61,034 bases of DNA from Candidatus Poribacteria bacterium (lineage in GTDB: Bacteria; Poribacteria; WGA-4E; WGA-3G): positions 27,400 through 88,433 of the forward strand of contig JAAXHL010000176.1 in assembly GCA_012270865.1 (NCBI GenBank). Direction: 5' to 3'. Position numbers and translations under genes: made by a program. Shown piece by piece: positions 51,239 through 60,062 of the stretch; positions within the stretch are counted from its first letter, which is position 1; the number at the start of each line of letters is the position of its first letter. The notes beneath the pieces were generated by a model, which was not told where the DNA came from, searched no databases, and worked only from the letters and a program-made list of their open reading frames with translations.

Positions 51239-51358
51239 AGGACTTACGCAATTTTGACTGCAGCCCGTTCTGTTATGATGAATTTTTTTGTAAACCACAG
51301 CGTTTTTGTATCACAAACTAACAGTTTATGCTACAAAAGAGCAGCATGCGTAAGTCCT
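51239..51358. mobile_element. AGGACTTACGCA element, type 2, second full copy
   Basis: A 120-bp copy close to 41102-41221, interior CACAAACT-aac-AGTTTATG then CTACAAAAGAGCAGCATGCG. No clear six-base duplication is visible here. Confidence 0.82.
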
Positions 51359-51552
51359 GACAAAATTATGGCATAAATACAAAATTTAGACTCTCCCTGC
51401 AGACGGGGTTTCAAACCCCGCCTGCAGTGATTGTTAGTTCTACTATAGTATATCACGGAATTATGACATGGATACAAAATTTGTATTTTGTTAAAGTAGC
51501 AGCTCTGCCATCAATTCGCAAGATAACTTTCATAGATAAAATTAAGATTATC

Positions 51553-51633
51553 AGAACTTACGCAATTTTCTGGATATTTGATGCGTTAGGCGGGGTTACA
51601 AACCCCGCCTGCAACGGAGGGTGCGTAAGTCCT
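51553..51633. mobile_element. AGGACTTACGCA element, type 3 (81 bp)
   Basis: Ends AGAACTTACGCA and GTGCGTAAGTCCT; its interior is the hairpin GGCGGGGTT-aca-AACCCCGCC with TGCAA. It shows that the same ends carry quite different interiors. Confidence 0.75.
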
Positions 51634-51713
51634 GTAATTAATAAGACTCCGTGATTTCCGATCTAAACACTGTATTGCTTTTGGGATACGTCCCGAGCAT
51701 TTTGCAATTTAAT

Positions 51714-51742
51714 TTGGCATTTGTCTAAAAGTGTGGTATGCT
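51714..51742 (+). promoter_or_regulatory. Sigma-70-like promoter resembling the tRNA promoter
   Basis: TTGGCA, 17 bases, TATGCT, with GTCTAAAAGTGTGGTAT in common with the tRNA promoter at 45205. It reads towards the glycosyltransferase gene 315 bases away, or could drive a small RNA. Confidence 0.55.
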
Positions 51743-51858
51743 TAATGAATAGAGCCGATGAGGGTAGGGCTGGTTGTTACAGTTAATTGTCTTTATATCG
51801 AGGGTGAATTGACTGGAAAGTGAACCGGGACCCGCAAAATGTGTCGCGTCTATTCCTT

Positions 51859-51972
51859 ATACCATTTCTAAATAATATTATCACATTATTGATTTTCGTG
51901 AAGTGTGTGGTACTGCGCAACAAACTAACAGTTTGTTCTACATAAAGAGGGATTTCTTAACAGAAATGGTAT
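51859..51972. mobile_element. ATACCATTTCT element (114 bp), copy 2
   Basis: Ends ATACCATTTCT and AGAAATGGTAT. Right half matches the element at 33074-33323, including AACAAACT-aac-AGTTTGTT with CTAC. It stands between a promoter and the next gene, as the first copy does. Confidence 0.7.
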
Positions 51973-52056
51973 TAGAAATGGGATTCGGAGATTGATGGCA
52001 GACGTGCCGGTATCTGTTGCGATTCAACAGGTGCAAACCGATGGGACATTTGGCTT

Positions 52057-53142
52057 ATGGCAACGATTTTTTATAGCCTTTCCGGTGAAGGACGTGGGCA
52101 CGCAACGCGAGTTCGCGCCGTCGTTGAAGAGCTGCGGAAACAGCATCGGGTCGTGATCTATGCCCCCGGACACGCTTATGAACTGTTATTGCCGGTTTAT
52201 GAGGGGACAGACGTGGATGTCCGACATATTCCGGGACTCGTGTTCCACTACAAGGAGTGTCCCTCAACAGGTAGACGGCAACTTGACCCCTTCAAAACAG
52301 GGATTGAAGGCTTAAACTATATCGCAGGCTACTCCAAACTTTCACGCCGGATACAAGACGACATCGAAGCCGAAAAACCGAATTTGGTTATCACCGATTT
52401 TGAACCTGCGTTGCCGAGAGTCGCACGGCAGGTCGGTATCCCCTTCATCAGCCTTGATCACCAACACTTTCTGCTCGTCTCAGATTTACGTAAGCTGCCT
52501 GCTGATTTACAACGGCACGCTTTTTTCATGGCGCAGGTCGTGCGCGGTTATTATCGTGGACAGGTGCAGACCGTTGTTTCGTCATTTTACTTTCCGCCGC
52601 TGAAACCGAACACGCAGGATGTTTCCCAAATCGGTGTCCTGCTGCGCGATGAAGTCCTCCAGGCGACACCCGAACACGGCGAACACATCGTTGTCTATTT
52701 GAGACGTTTCGGTTCACCGGAGGTCTTTCGAGCACTTGAAGCCTGCGGGTGTGAGGTGCGGATCTACGGACTCGGCGCGCAACGTCCGACCGGGCAGTTG
52801 AAATTTTGCGAGATTGACATGCACAGGTTCATTGAAGATTTGGCGACGAGCCGCGCGTTGATTAGCACCGCAGGTAACCAACTTATTGGAGAAGCACTTT
52901 ACCTCCAAAAACCGGTACTCGCAATGCCGGAATACTGCAACCACGAACAGCGTATCAACGGGCATTTCCTGCAAGACTCTGGCGCAGGAATGACTGTCGG
53001 TATGGAACAGATGCAACCGTTATATACCCGCTATTTTATGGAACATTGTGAGGAATTTCGAGCACGCATTGACCGGAAAAATATTCACGGGAATACCACC
53101 GCTTTAAACATTATCAACCGATATTTGCCAGGGACCCCCTAA
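52057..53142 (+). CDS. Glycosyltransferase (GT-B, TIGR00661-like)
   Basis: A 361-residue GT-B fold transferase. The N-terminal FYSLSGEGRGHATRVRAVVE block, with its GEGRGHATR loop, is typical of MurG/MGDG-synthase-like and MJ1255-type enzymes. PNLVITDFEPALPRVARQVG and PFISLDHQHFLL follow. The C-terminal nucleotide-sugar half contains LISTAGNQLIGEALYLQKPV and LAMPEYCNHEQRINGHFLQD. It probably adds a sugar to a lipid or small acceptor on the cytoplasmic side. The radical SAM gene starts 15 bases after its stop, so the two form an operon. Acceptor unknown. Confidence 0.82.
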   Translation: MATIFYSLSGEGRGHATRVRAVVEELRKQHRVVIYAPGHAYELLLPVYEGTDVDVRHIPGLVFHYKECPSTGRRQLDPFKTGIEGLNYIAGYSKLSRRIQDDIEAEKPNLVITDFEPALPRVARQVGIPFISLDHQHFLLVSDLRKLPADLQRHAFFMAQVVRGYYRGQVQTVVSSFYFPPLKPNTQDVSQIGVLLRDEVLQATPEHGEHIVVYLRRFGSPEVFRALEACGCEVRIYGLGAQRPTGQLKFCEIDMHRFIEDLATSRALISTAGNQLIGEALYLQKPVLAMPEYCNHEQRINGHFLQDSGAGMTVGMEQMQPLYTRYFMEHCEEFRARIDRKNIHGNTTALNIINRYLPGTP

Positions 53143-53157
53143 AAGGAATTTATATTT

Positions 53158-54255
53158 ATGCGTCGTATCTTATCATTTTTGCCAGCACTCTGGCGGACAC
53201 ACCGTCGTCAAACGACACTCCCCCGATTTTTGACATATACCGTGACCTTTTCATGCAACGCACGGTGCATCATGTGCGACTCTTGGCGCAAACCTTCACC
53301 CAACGATCTAAGCCTCCAAGAAATTGAAGATATATTCGACCAACTTCCGCAGATGGACGCGGTACGGTTGACAGGCGGCGAACCGTTTGTACGGCGTGAT
53401 ATGCTTGAAATCGCACATCTCACACAAGAAAAACTCCGTCCACTGATACTCCATGTTACCACTAACGGATTTCTAACCGATCGGATCGTCAAATTTTGCG
53501 AGGAGCGGAAACAGGACGTGCCTTTGAGTTTACTTGTTTCGGTAGACGGAATGAAGGACAAGCACAACGCCGTCCGAGGACACGATAAGGCTTGGGATTT
53601 CATCGTCAAAACCCTTGAAACACTTGCACCACGACAGAAAGAATTACGGATGAGCCTTGCCGTGAATCAGACAATCGTTGATGCAGAGGGTGTGGAACAC
53701 TATAAACGCCTACGCGATTTTCTAAAACCGTTGGGGATTCGGAATAACGTCGTCATGGCGTATGATGCCAGTGCAACATACAACATAGAAGATGAAGTGG
53801 AGGTCGCACCCACCGAGATCGGTGAGTTCGCGACGTTTGGTGAATTCACACAAGAACACCTGAAAGAACTCTTTGATGAAATCGAAAAGGATTTACCGAC
53901 GTATCGGTTCTTAGACAGAATTGCGAAAAAGTACTACCTCCTCGGTATCCGAAATCGGCTGCTCGGCGATGGCGGCGCACCGAACCCGAAGTGCGTTGCG
54001 CTGAATTCGCATCTCCGTATTTTCCCTGACGGACGTGTGCCGACCTGTCAGTTCAATACGACAAGTGTCGGAAACCTTCGCGATCAGAAATTTGAAGAGC
54101 TCTGGGCAAACGCTAACATCGAAAAACAACGGGATTGGGTCTACAAATGCCCGGGATGTTGGGCGGAATGTGAGGTATTGCCGAGCGCGATTTACACGGC
54201 AGATTTGCTAAAACAGACGCTGTTCCCTATTATAGTAAAATCCAAAAATAAATGA
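53158..54255 (+). CDS. Radical SAM protein with SPASM-type C-terminus
   Basis: A 365-residue iron-sulfur enzyme. The radical SAM cluster motif is FSCNARCIMCDSW (Cys near residues 33, 37, 40), then VRLTGGEPFVRRDMLEIAHL. A C-terminal SPASM-like region follows: PKCVALNSHLRIFPDGRVPT, CQFNTTSVGNLRDQKFEELW and YKCPGCWAECEVLP, with several cysteines for auxiliary clusters. Proteins of this form modify peptides or lipid head-group precursors; with a glycosyltransferase just upstream, a lipid or cell-surface biosynthesis is likely. No precursor-peptide gene is seen. Start ATG 53158 follows AAAGGAA. Confidence 0.86.
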   Translation: MRRILSFLPALWRTHRRQTTLPRFLTYTVTFSCNARCIMCDSWRKPSPNDLSLQEIEDIFDQLPQMDAVRLTGGEPFVRRDMLEIAHLTQEKLRPLILHVTTNGFLTDRIVKFCEERKQDVPLSLLVSVDGMKDKHNAVRGHDKAWDFIVKTLETLAPRQKELRMSLAVNQTIVDAEGVEHYKRLRDFLKPLGIRNNVVMAYDASATYNIEDEVEVAPTEIGEFATFGEFTQEHLKELFDEIEKDLPTYRFLDRIAKKYYLLGIRNRLLGDGGAPNPKCVALNSHLRIFPDGRVPTCQFNTTSVGNLRDQKFEELWANANIEKQRDWVYKCPGCWAECEVLPSAIYTADLLKQTLFPIIVKSKNK

Positions 54256-54419
54256 ACACTTGTCCGAAGATAACCCCCCTAACCCCCCTTATCAGGGGGG
54301 AATAAGATGGGCATTGCTTCGATTTGATGTGTTTAAATAATTATGGGCTTTGCTATAAGTAGGCTTAGCGGTTGAAAACTCGATCAGTGCTGTGTCGGTG
54401 TCATGAAAATACGTCACTT
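54256..54419. other. Convergent gap
   Basis: Holds a fragment of the type 1 element interior, AACCCCCCTAACCCCCC then TTATCAGGGGGG (about 54271-54300), without its ends. This G/C-rich hairpin may act as a bidirectional terminator. Confidence 0.5.
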
Positions 54420-55280
54420 TCATTTGGGTTCCCCTTTAACCGGTAAAACGTCTTGATAGACCGGTTCCATTTTTTCCGAGTATGTATCGCCCCGAACCCA
54501 CATCACAGGACGGATATTTTTCCCCGCCGGTTTCGGTATGCGTTCTGCATCTGCGCTGATATAGTGTGCCACGTTACACCGCCGAAAGCGACTACTGTGG
54601 TTATCGGTGCTTTTATGGAGGAGCTGGTTGTTGAACCAAACGACTGCTCCGGGGGGTGCTTCAACAGCGACACCATCTTCGTCCTTCGCATCGCGCGCGA
54701 TCTTAAACTCCGCTTGTTGGGAGCCTTCAAGGTCCTCATGCTTAAGAATGCCATATTTGTGGCTACCGGGGATAACGTATAAACACCCATTCTCTACATC
54801 TGCGGCATCAATTGCTGTCCACGTGCCAACCGTCATTTCGGTTTTGTACTGATGATTGAAATACCATTTATCCTGATGCCACGGAAACCCTAAACCAATC
54901 TTCGGTGATTTCCAGATATAGAGATTGTTGAGACCTAATATGTTTGGACCGAGCAGGTCAACGATCGGGTCCGTGAGACGCGCGTCACGGACACGGGCAA
55001 GGAATTCAGGGATGTAACAACTCACATGATGGATTTTGTGCATCGCACGGATACCCGATGCTTTAACTTTTCCATCTTGCACCAATGCGTTTTGATTGAT
55101 ATTCGTTTTTGGGAAAAGTCGTTTTCCGACAGCAATATCATCAGCGACGTGTCGTAAGATGTCGTTTTCTTTTTCGGTGAAAACGTCGTAACGGACAAAG
55201 TATCCGTTTTCGTCCCAAGAAGATCGTTCTTCAGGTGTTATACTAAATTTCCGTTCTAACGATGGTGTATTTGTGTCCAT
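54420..55280 (-). CDS. Phytanoyl-CoA dioxygenase family protein, tandem copy 3
   Basis: A 286-residue Fe(II)/2-oxoglutarate dioxygenase. It starts MDTNTPSLERKFSITPEERS, with WDENGYFVRYDVFTEKEND, the LLGPNILGLNNLYIWKSPKI block, iron ligands in GFPWHQDKWYFNHQY and the distal His in VWFNNQLLHKSTDNHSSRFR. The last R binds 2-oxoglutarate. Its ATG shares one base with the stop of the upstream paralogue (TAATG) and AGGAGG lies just before, so the genes are coupled. Natural substrates of these family members in marine bacteria are mostly unknown; hydroxylation of a lipid or natural product is likely. Confidence 0.88.
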   Translation of the reverse strand: MDTNTPSLERKFSITPEERSSWDENGYFVRYDVFTEKENDILRHVADDIAVGKRLFPKTNINQNALVQDGKVKASGIRAMHKIHHVSCYIPEFLARVRDARLTDPIVDLLGPNILGLNNLYIWKSPKIGLGFPWHQDKWYFNHQYKTEMTVGTWTAIDAADVENGCLYVIPGSHKYGILKHEDLEGSQQAEFKIARDAKDEDGVAVEAPPGAVVWFNNQLLHKSTDNHSSRFRRCNVAHYISADAERIPKPAGKNIRPVMWVRGDTYSEKMEPVYQDVLPVKGEPK

Positions 55281-56143
55281 TAATCCTCCTGTTCTTCGGG
55301 AATCGGCAAAGCGTCCCGATAGACGGGTTCCATCTTCTCTGAATACGTATTCCCTCGAACCCACATCACCGGTTTGATATGATTTATGTTCTTATACGGT
55401 AGACGTTCTGAATCTGCACTGATATAATGTGCCACGTTACATCTCCGAAAGCGTCCGCTGTGGTTATCGGTGCTTTTATGGAGGAGTCGGTTGTCGAAAA
55501 AGATGACACTTCCGGGTGGCACTTCAACAGCGATACCGTCTTCGTCCTTCGCACCGCGTGCGCTCTTAAACTCGTTCTGTTGTGAGCCTTCAAGCTCCTC
55601 ATGCTCAAGAACGCCCTCGTTGTGGCTACCCGGGATAACATATAGGCACCCATTGTCTACATCCGATGCATCAATGGCTGTCCATGTGCCAACCGTCTTG
55701 TCCGTCTTATAGTTCCGGTTAAAATACCATCTATCTTGATGCCACGGAAAACCGAGACCGATTTCTGGCGGTTTCCAGATATAGAGATTGTTGAGACCGA
55801 GGATATTTGGACCTATTAAGTCAACAACGGGATCGGTGAGGCGCGGATCGCGGGTACGTTCAAGGAATTCAGGCGAATAATTGTTTATATGATGAATACA
55901 GTGCATCGCGTGTGTACCCGATGCTTCAGTTCTTCCGTCTCTGACCAAGGCGTTTTGGTGGATATTTTGCGCACGGAACGGACGTTTTCCGGTGGCGATA
56001 TCATCTGCGACTTGCGCTAAAAAGTCGTTTTCTGCTTTACTGAAAACGTCGTAACGAATAAAGTAGCCGTTCTCGTCCCACGAGACTTGTTCTTCAGATG
56101 TCAGTCTAAACTTCCGGTTTTCGAGGGTTGTATTTGTATCCAT
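55280..56143 (-). CDS. Phytanoyl-CoA dioxygenase family protein, tandem copy 2
   Basis: A 287-residue paralogue of the neighbouring two genes, with the same blocks: NGYFIRYDVFSKAENDFLAQ, LIGPNILGLNNLYIWKPPEI, iron ligands in GFPWHQDRWYFNRNY, GCLYVIPGSHNEGVLEHEEL and IFFDNRLLHKSTDNHSGRFR. It differs from copy 3 mainly at the N-terminus and in the loop after FNRNY, as expected for a changed substrate. AAGGAG lies eight bases before ATG. Confidence 0.88.
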   Translation of the reverse strand: MDTNTTLENRKFRLTSEEQVSWDENGYFIRYDVFSKAENDFLAQVADDIATGKRPFRAQNIHQNALVRDGRTEASGTHAMHCIHHINNYSPEFLERTRDPRLTDPVVDLIGPNILGLNNLYIWKPPEIGLGFPWHQDRWYFNRNYKTDKTVGTWTAIDASDVDNGCLYVIPGSHNEGVLEHEELEGSQQNEFKSARGAKDEDGIAVEVPPGSVIFFDNRLLHKSTDNHSGRFRRCNVAHYISADSERLPYKNINHIKPVMWVRGNTYSEKMEPVYRDALPIPEEQED

Positions 56144-56167
56144 TCGTGCTCCTTATATTTATCAGCC

Positions 56168-57022
56168 CTACTCTTCTAAAATCGGTATAACGTCATGTTG
56201 GACTTCATCTCCCATACCGGGGTAAGTTTTACCACGAATCCACATCGGAGGACGTTTTTTATTTATCGCCTCAGGACGCGTCCATTCTCCTTTTGCATCC
56301 ATATAATGTGCTATGTTAGCGCGTCGGAAACGATTACTGTGGTTATCGGTGCTTTTATGCAGGACTTGGCTATTAAACCAGATGACTGCGCCAGCAGGGA
56401 TTTCTACCGCAACGCCGTCTTCATCTCGGGCACCTTCTGCTTGTTTAAACTCGCCTTGTTGGGAGCCTTCAAGTTCCTTATGTTCACGCACGCCGCCCTT
56501 ATGGCTGCCGGGGATAACATATAGACAACCATTTTCTTTGTCTGCATCATCAATAGCAGACCATGTTGCGACTGTTGTTCCGGTTTTATATTGATGGTTG
56601 AAATACCATTTATCTTGATGCCACGGGAAACTGAGCCCGATTTTTGGCGGTTTCCAAATATAGAGATTGTTGAGACCGAGGATATCCGGACCGAGGATGT
56701 CAACGACAGGGTCAGTGAGCCGTGGATCCCGTGTGCGTTCAAGGAATTCTGGACAATTACAACTCACATATTGGATATTATGCATTGCGTAGACCCCTTG
56801 TGCTTCGACTTTGCCGTCTCGGACTAATGCGTTTTCAAAGATGTGATAATCTGGAAAGGATCGTTTTCCATCAACAATATCGTCAGCGATTTGTGCTAAA
56901 AAGTCGTTTTCTTCTTTGGTAAAAACGTCGTAACGGACAAAGTATCCGTTCTCTTTCCAAGAGGCTCGTTCTTCGGATGTCAGGCTAAATTTCCGTTCTT
57001 CGGATGTTGTTTTTCTGTTCAC
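56168..57022 (-). CDS. Phytanoyl-CoA dioxygenase family protein, tandem copy 1
   Basis: A 284-residue paralogue, first of the three in transcription order. The start is GTG 57022, with AGGAG eight bases upstream. It carries ILGPDILGLNNLYIWKPPKI, iron ligands in SFPWHQDKWYFNHQY, GCLYVIPGSHKGGVREHKEL and IWFNSQVLHKSTDNHSNRFR. The C-terminal segment after HYMDAKGEW differs most from the others. The three genes are clearly a local duplication series with intact active-site residues in all copies. Confidence 0.88.
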   Translation of the reverse strand: MNRKTTSEERKFSLTSEERASWKENGYFVRYDVFTKEENDFLAQIADDIVDGKRSFPDYHIFENALVRDGKVEAQGVYAMHNIQYVSCNCPEFLERTRDPRLTDPVVDILGPDILGLNNLYIWKPPKIGLSFPWHQDKWYFNHQYKTGTTVATWSAIDDADKENGCLYVIPGSHKGGVREHKELEGSQQGEFKQAEGARDEDGVAVEIPAGAVIWFNSQVLHKSTDNHSNRFRRANIAHYMDAKGEWTRPEAINKKRPPMWIRGKTYPGMGDEVQHDVIPILEE

Positions 57023-57326
57023 GTATACTCCTATTAACGCCAGTTAGAAAAAAATATTAGAGGTTTCCGAGGTGGACGCACATTGCGCAAAAAACAATAT
57101 ATTCCCTGAAAAAGCGGCGATTTTTAGGAAGACAACCCCCTAAATCCCCCTTATCAGGGGGACTTTAGGAAGACAACCCCCTAAATCCCCCTTATCAGGG
57201 ACTTTAGGAAGACAACCCCCTAAATCCCCCTTATCAGGGGGACTTTAAGGGGACCGAATGCGTAAGTCCTATATAATTTATGGAAGCATCTGTAGCTGCT
57301 GTTGGGCAACTACAGACATTAACAAG
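57023..57326. repeat. Amplified interior of the type 1 element
   Basis: From about 57128 the interior ACCCCCTAAATCCCCC with TTATCAGGGGGACTTTA is repeated three times, with an AGGAAGACA spacer. One unit lacks three Gs. The series ends in a normal right end, TGCGTAAGTCCT, at 57259-57270. No left end is present. Confidence 0.8.
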
Positions 57327-57980
57327 TTACATTGAGAAGGTGCCGACAAAGACGTTATTTGCAGTACCGCTTTGCTGCCATGTCACCGGGAGGTGACTGT
57401 CTTTATAGCGGAAGATTTCGGATTTGCCGACGATGGCATCCTGAATCGTTGTCAGTGGTTTGTACCAAATTTGATGCGGTTGTGTGCAGTTGGCACACGG
57501 ATAGCGATTCGCATAGAGGGCAAGTACTTCACCGACCGTTACATCGTATTTAGTCCCTTTTTTCGTAAACTTAATAGGAGCCGTTTGCGTTGAAACGATT
57601 TCGCCTAAAACGTCAGCACGTTTCGTTGTGAGCAGGTCTTTAAGCGCGGCGCGCTGTTCTGCGGTGGTCTTTACGTCTACATACAACACGCTTTTACGCG
57701 TTTCGGAATCAATCGCCAAATTACTTTTCGCACTGATGACAGCTACGACGGTTAACCCATCTAACGAAACACCTTTCCAATTCCCTTCGTCGATGTTCCA
57801 GACGGCTGTTGCTTCTTTACCACCTTCGACATATTCCGCACCGAAGTGGCACGCACCAACATATACACTCGCTGACCGTGCTTCAATGTATTCGCCTTGG
57901 ACGGTTGTGGTTTCCGTTGCGAGGGCGAATCCTGCTATGAGTGTCAGCACGAGTGTCGTGAAAACAAAAATACTTTTCAT
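57327..57980 (-). CDS. Exported DUF1326 protein
   Basis: A 217-residue protein with signal peptide (FVFTTLVLTLIAGFALA) and a DUF1326 domain: GEYIEARSASVYVGACHFGA, AVWNIDEGNWKGVSLDGLTV and AVISAKSNLA. The domain has an unknown function, though the family is widely found in environmental bacteria. Cysteines occur at ACHFG and in RYPCANCTQPHQIWYKP, which could bind metal or form a disulfide outside the cytoplasm. AAGGAGG lies nine bases before the ATG. It is a single gene. Confidence 0.8.
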   Translation of the reverse strand: MKSIFVFTTLVLTLIAGFALATETTTVQGEYIEARSASVYVGACHFGAEYVEGGKEATAVWNIDEGNWKGVSLDGLTVVAVISAKSNLAIDSETRKSVLYVDVKTTAEQRAALKDLLTTKRADVLGEIVSTQTAPIKFTKKGTKYDVTVGEVLALYANRYPCANCTQPHQIWYKPLTTIQDAIVGKSEIFRYKDSHLPVTWQQSGTANNVFVGTFSM

Positions 57981-58108
57981 TATTTTTTCCTCCTTACGCT
58001 ATGCTAATGGGTAATGCAGTTATGACCGATCACCGGCAAAATACGATACCGTTTAATGTTATTATACCGTGACCCGTGTAAAATGTCAACCTTTTCACAA
58101 TTCCACTA
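57981..58108. other. Upstream region of DUF1326 gene
   Basis: AT-rich, holds the start-proximal region of the DUF1326 gene and the left target duplication of the third CAGGG element. No gene. Confidence 0.4.
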
Positions 58109-58551
58109 CAGGACGATTTAGTTTTAGATAAATTATCGAATTTTCGAGGCATTTGATTTTTCTTTTTTGGTCCCGGTGCCCCTTCCCAGTAACGGGTGGG
58201 GACCCCGGTTGCAAACCGAACCATAGGTGTCAATTTAGGGATTCTGGACGGTGTTTTAGCATAACCGATATAAACATGCCACCCTTACAGGGTTGAAGAG
58301 TCGCGGTGAAATCCCTTCTATAAACATAATGAAGAAACACCCAAGCAAATAAACCCTACGGGACTGAAGAGGTTTTTGAAGTCTTCAAGGTTTCCGTGTA
58401 AGATCCGGTTCGGTTAGAAACCGAACCTACCGGGCCTGGGACAGAGACGGTTTTTCTTCTTAAATTGACACTTATGGTGCGGTTCCAAACCGCACCTACC
58501 GGCCCTGGGTGTTCAAAATTGGACGAAAAAACCGAGAACTAAATAGCCCTG
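58109..58551. mobile_element. CAGGG element, enlarged copy 3 (443 bp)
   Basis: Left end CAGGACGATTTAGTTTTAGA and right end GAGAACTAAATAGCCCTG, both as in copies 1 and 2. Between them the usual interior is broken by about 300 extra bases. These include GGTTCGGTT-ag-AACCGAACC and another GGTGCGGTT hairpin, both followed by TACC. Flanked by AATTCCACTA on both sides (58099-58108 and 58552-58561). Because the outer duplication is intact, this copy moved as one unit or grew after insertion. Confidence 0.85.
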
Positions 58552-58558
58552 AATTCCA

Positions 58559-59224
58559 CTACGGAGCCTTATGTTGATTATCGGTAAAGTATTTCGCCCC
58601 ATCAATTTGATGAATACGCCACTTCCCTGACTTCTTTGTGAGATAAAAACGTCCGAGCTTAGTGTGACAAGCATCACCTATAAGAGCGGCTCCGGGGTCG
58701 TAGTAGAACATCGGTCCTTTTGCACTCGCTTCTGTCCAAGGCACGCTAACATTCTGAGGACGGATGTAGAAATCTGTCAGTTCCGAATTCGGGTTGCCCT
58801 CGCAATCTGATAGCGACCAATTTGTTTGAATATAAGTCCTGATATTGTTCCACCCATAGACAATACCTGTGGTGTCTGTCCCCCATTCAATTCCGGTTGA
58901 TGTGTCCAATGTTTCCGTGAGTGCCGACATATCTTCTTCGACATAGGCTTTAATGAAGGCACGATAGACCTGCTGAATCGCCTGTTTTTCGGCTTCATAA
59001 TCAATTTCCCGAACTGTTACCTCTTCTTCCGGCACCTTTTCTATGTAGGATTTATCGATGTATGGGGCTGTCGGAAAAAGGACATACTCAATAAAACGGA
59101 GCGGTTTCTCTGTCTGTTCTTGATCGATGCTAAGATCGGTATCCCCGCAACCGAGAAGACATACTGATGCGGCTATCATCCATAGTGCTGTCACCTGCGT
59201 TCTGAAACTTTTATTGGGATACAT
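58559..59224 (-). CDS. SnoaL/NTF2-like lipoprotein
   Basis: A 221-residue lipoprotein from ATG 59224, which has GGAGG before it (an ATG four codons earlier overlaps that site). Lipobox VCLLGC, a 50-residue acidic linker, then an NTF2-like alpha+beta domain: EKQAIQQVYRAFIKAYVEED, MSALTETLDTSTGIEWGTDT and a closing LGRFYLTKKSGKWRIHQIDG. The helix-then-sheet pattern with a final WRIHQID fits the SnoaL/DUF4440 group. It may bind a small ligand in the periplasm. The next gene upstream on this strand is a barrel protein 20 bases away. Confidence 0.75.
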   Translation of the reverse strand: MYPNKSFRTQVTALWMIAASVCLLGCGDTDLSIDQEQTEKPLRFIEYVLFPTAPYIDKSYIEKVPEEEVTVREIDYEAEKQAIQQVYRAFIKAYVEEDMSALTETLDTSTGIEWGTDTTGIVYGWNNIRTYIQTNWSLSDCEGNPNSELTDFYIRPQNVSVPWTEASAKGPMFYYDPGAALIGDACHTKLGRFYLTKKSGKWRIHQIDGAKYFTDNQHKAP

Positions 59225-59244
59225 GTCTACCTCCATAAAATGTG

Positions 59245-59946
59245 CTAATAGGCGAGCGCACTGAGCGTTAGTGAATACGTGACGACTTCATCTATGAATT
59301 CTATTTCGCTGAAGTCGTCAACACTTCTCGTGTTAGCACTCCCGAAACTCATCGTGAAATCAAGATTCAGATGCGGTAAGATTTGATAACCGATACCTCC
59401 TGAGAAAATGACACCCGTCCGTCTGGCGTTTTCCAATGTAAGCGGTGGCTCCCACGTTACGAGTGTTGCCAGCCCTATGTTACCGACAAAGTAAAGACCG
59501 AACCGTCGGAACGGGTAATACATGAACCCTGCCCCCGCTGCACCGTTGGCAATCATAGTGTCCTTGGTGAAATGCTGGAGCGGGAGCCATGAAATCCGGC
59601 TTGTATAGTACAACAGAAACTGGTCAGAGAGTCCGTGCCCGATTTTCAACTCTGTTACTAAGGCGGCTCTTGATTGACGTGCAGATGACCACTCGGCTTC
59701 CTGAGTATTCCGCCAATAGTATTCCGCGAGCGGTTCGCTAAAACTGGTACTACCAGCACCGACACCGAAGCCAAAAACAAAGCCTTTACGCCTACCACCG
59801 AGTTTCTCCCGGACCATAGGTTTGCTCTCCTCATCCATGAGGATTTCTCCTCGATTCCAGAAAGCGTCAGCATTGCCGGACGGATGTAGTATGAAAAGGG
59901 TGGTAAGTAATATCAAGTATTTTAAACCCGATGGAACTGTTTTCAA
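59245..59946 (-). CDS. Outer-membrane beta-barrel protein
   Basis: A 233-residue exported protein with a TTG start (CAGGAG about eight bases upstream) and signal peptide LKYLILLTTLFILHPSGNAD. The rest shows repeated alternating strands with aromatic ends typical of an eight-stranded barrel: GFVFGFGVGAGSTSFSEP, ALVTELKIGHGLSDQFLLYY, FGLYFVGNIGLATLVTWEPP and HLNLDFTMSFGSA. It ends TYSLTLSALAY with an aromatic last residue, as in many barrel proteins. It probably shares an operon with the SnoaL-like lipoprotein gene. Confidence 0.75.
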   Translation of the reverse strand: MKTVPSGLKYLILLTTLFILHPSGNADAFWNRGEILMDEESKPMVREKLGGRRKGFVFGFGVGAGSTSFSEPLAEYYWRNTQEAEWSSARQSRAALVTELKIGHGLSDQFLLYYTSRISWLPLQHFTKDTMIANGAAGAGFMYYPFRRFGLYFVGNIGLATLVTWEPPLTLENARRTGVIFSGGIGYQILPHLNLDFTMSFGSANTRSVDDFSEIEFIDEVVTYSLTLSALAY

Positions 59947-60062
59947 TGTGTCTACTCCTGATGTTATGTCTCGCTTATCTTCATGGGTTGTCGGTTGGCT
60001 TGAACGTAGTGAAACCCAACATATTCGTCCAACCTAACTTTTATATCTCATGTACAAACTTT

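Larger units (their letters stand above)
51133..52056. other. Gene-free divergent region packed with small elements
   Basis: No gene. It contains element copies at 51239-51358 and 51553-51633, the GGCGGGGTT hairpin near 51400 and 51590, two direct copies of TACTATAGTATATCACGGA (about 51220 and 51440), a sigma-70 promoter at 51714-51742 and the ATACCATTTCT element at 51859-51972. Confidence 0.7.
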
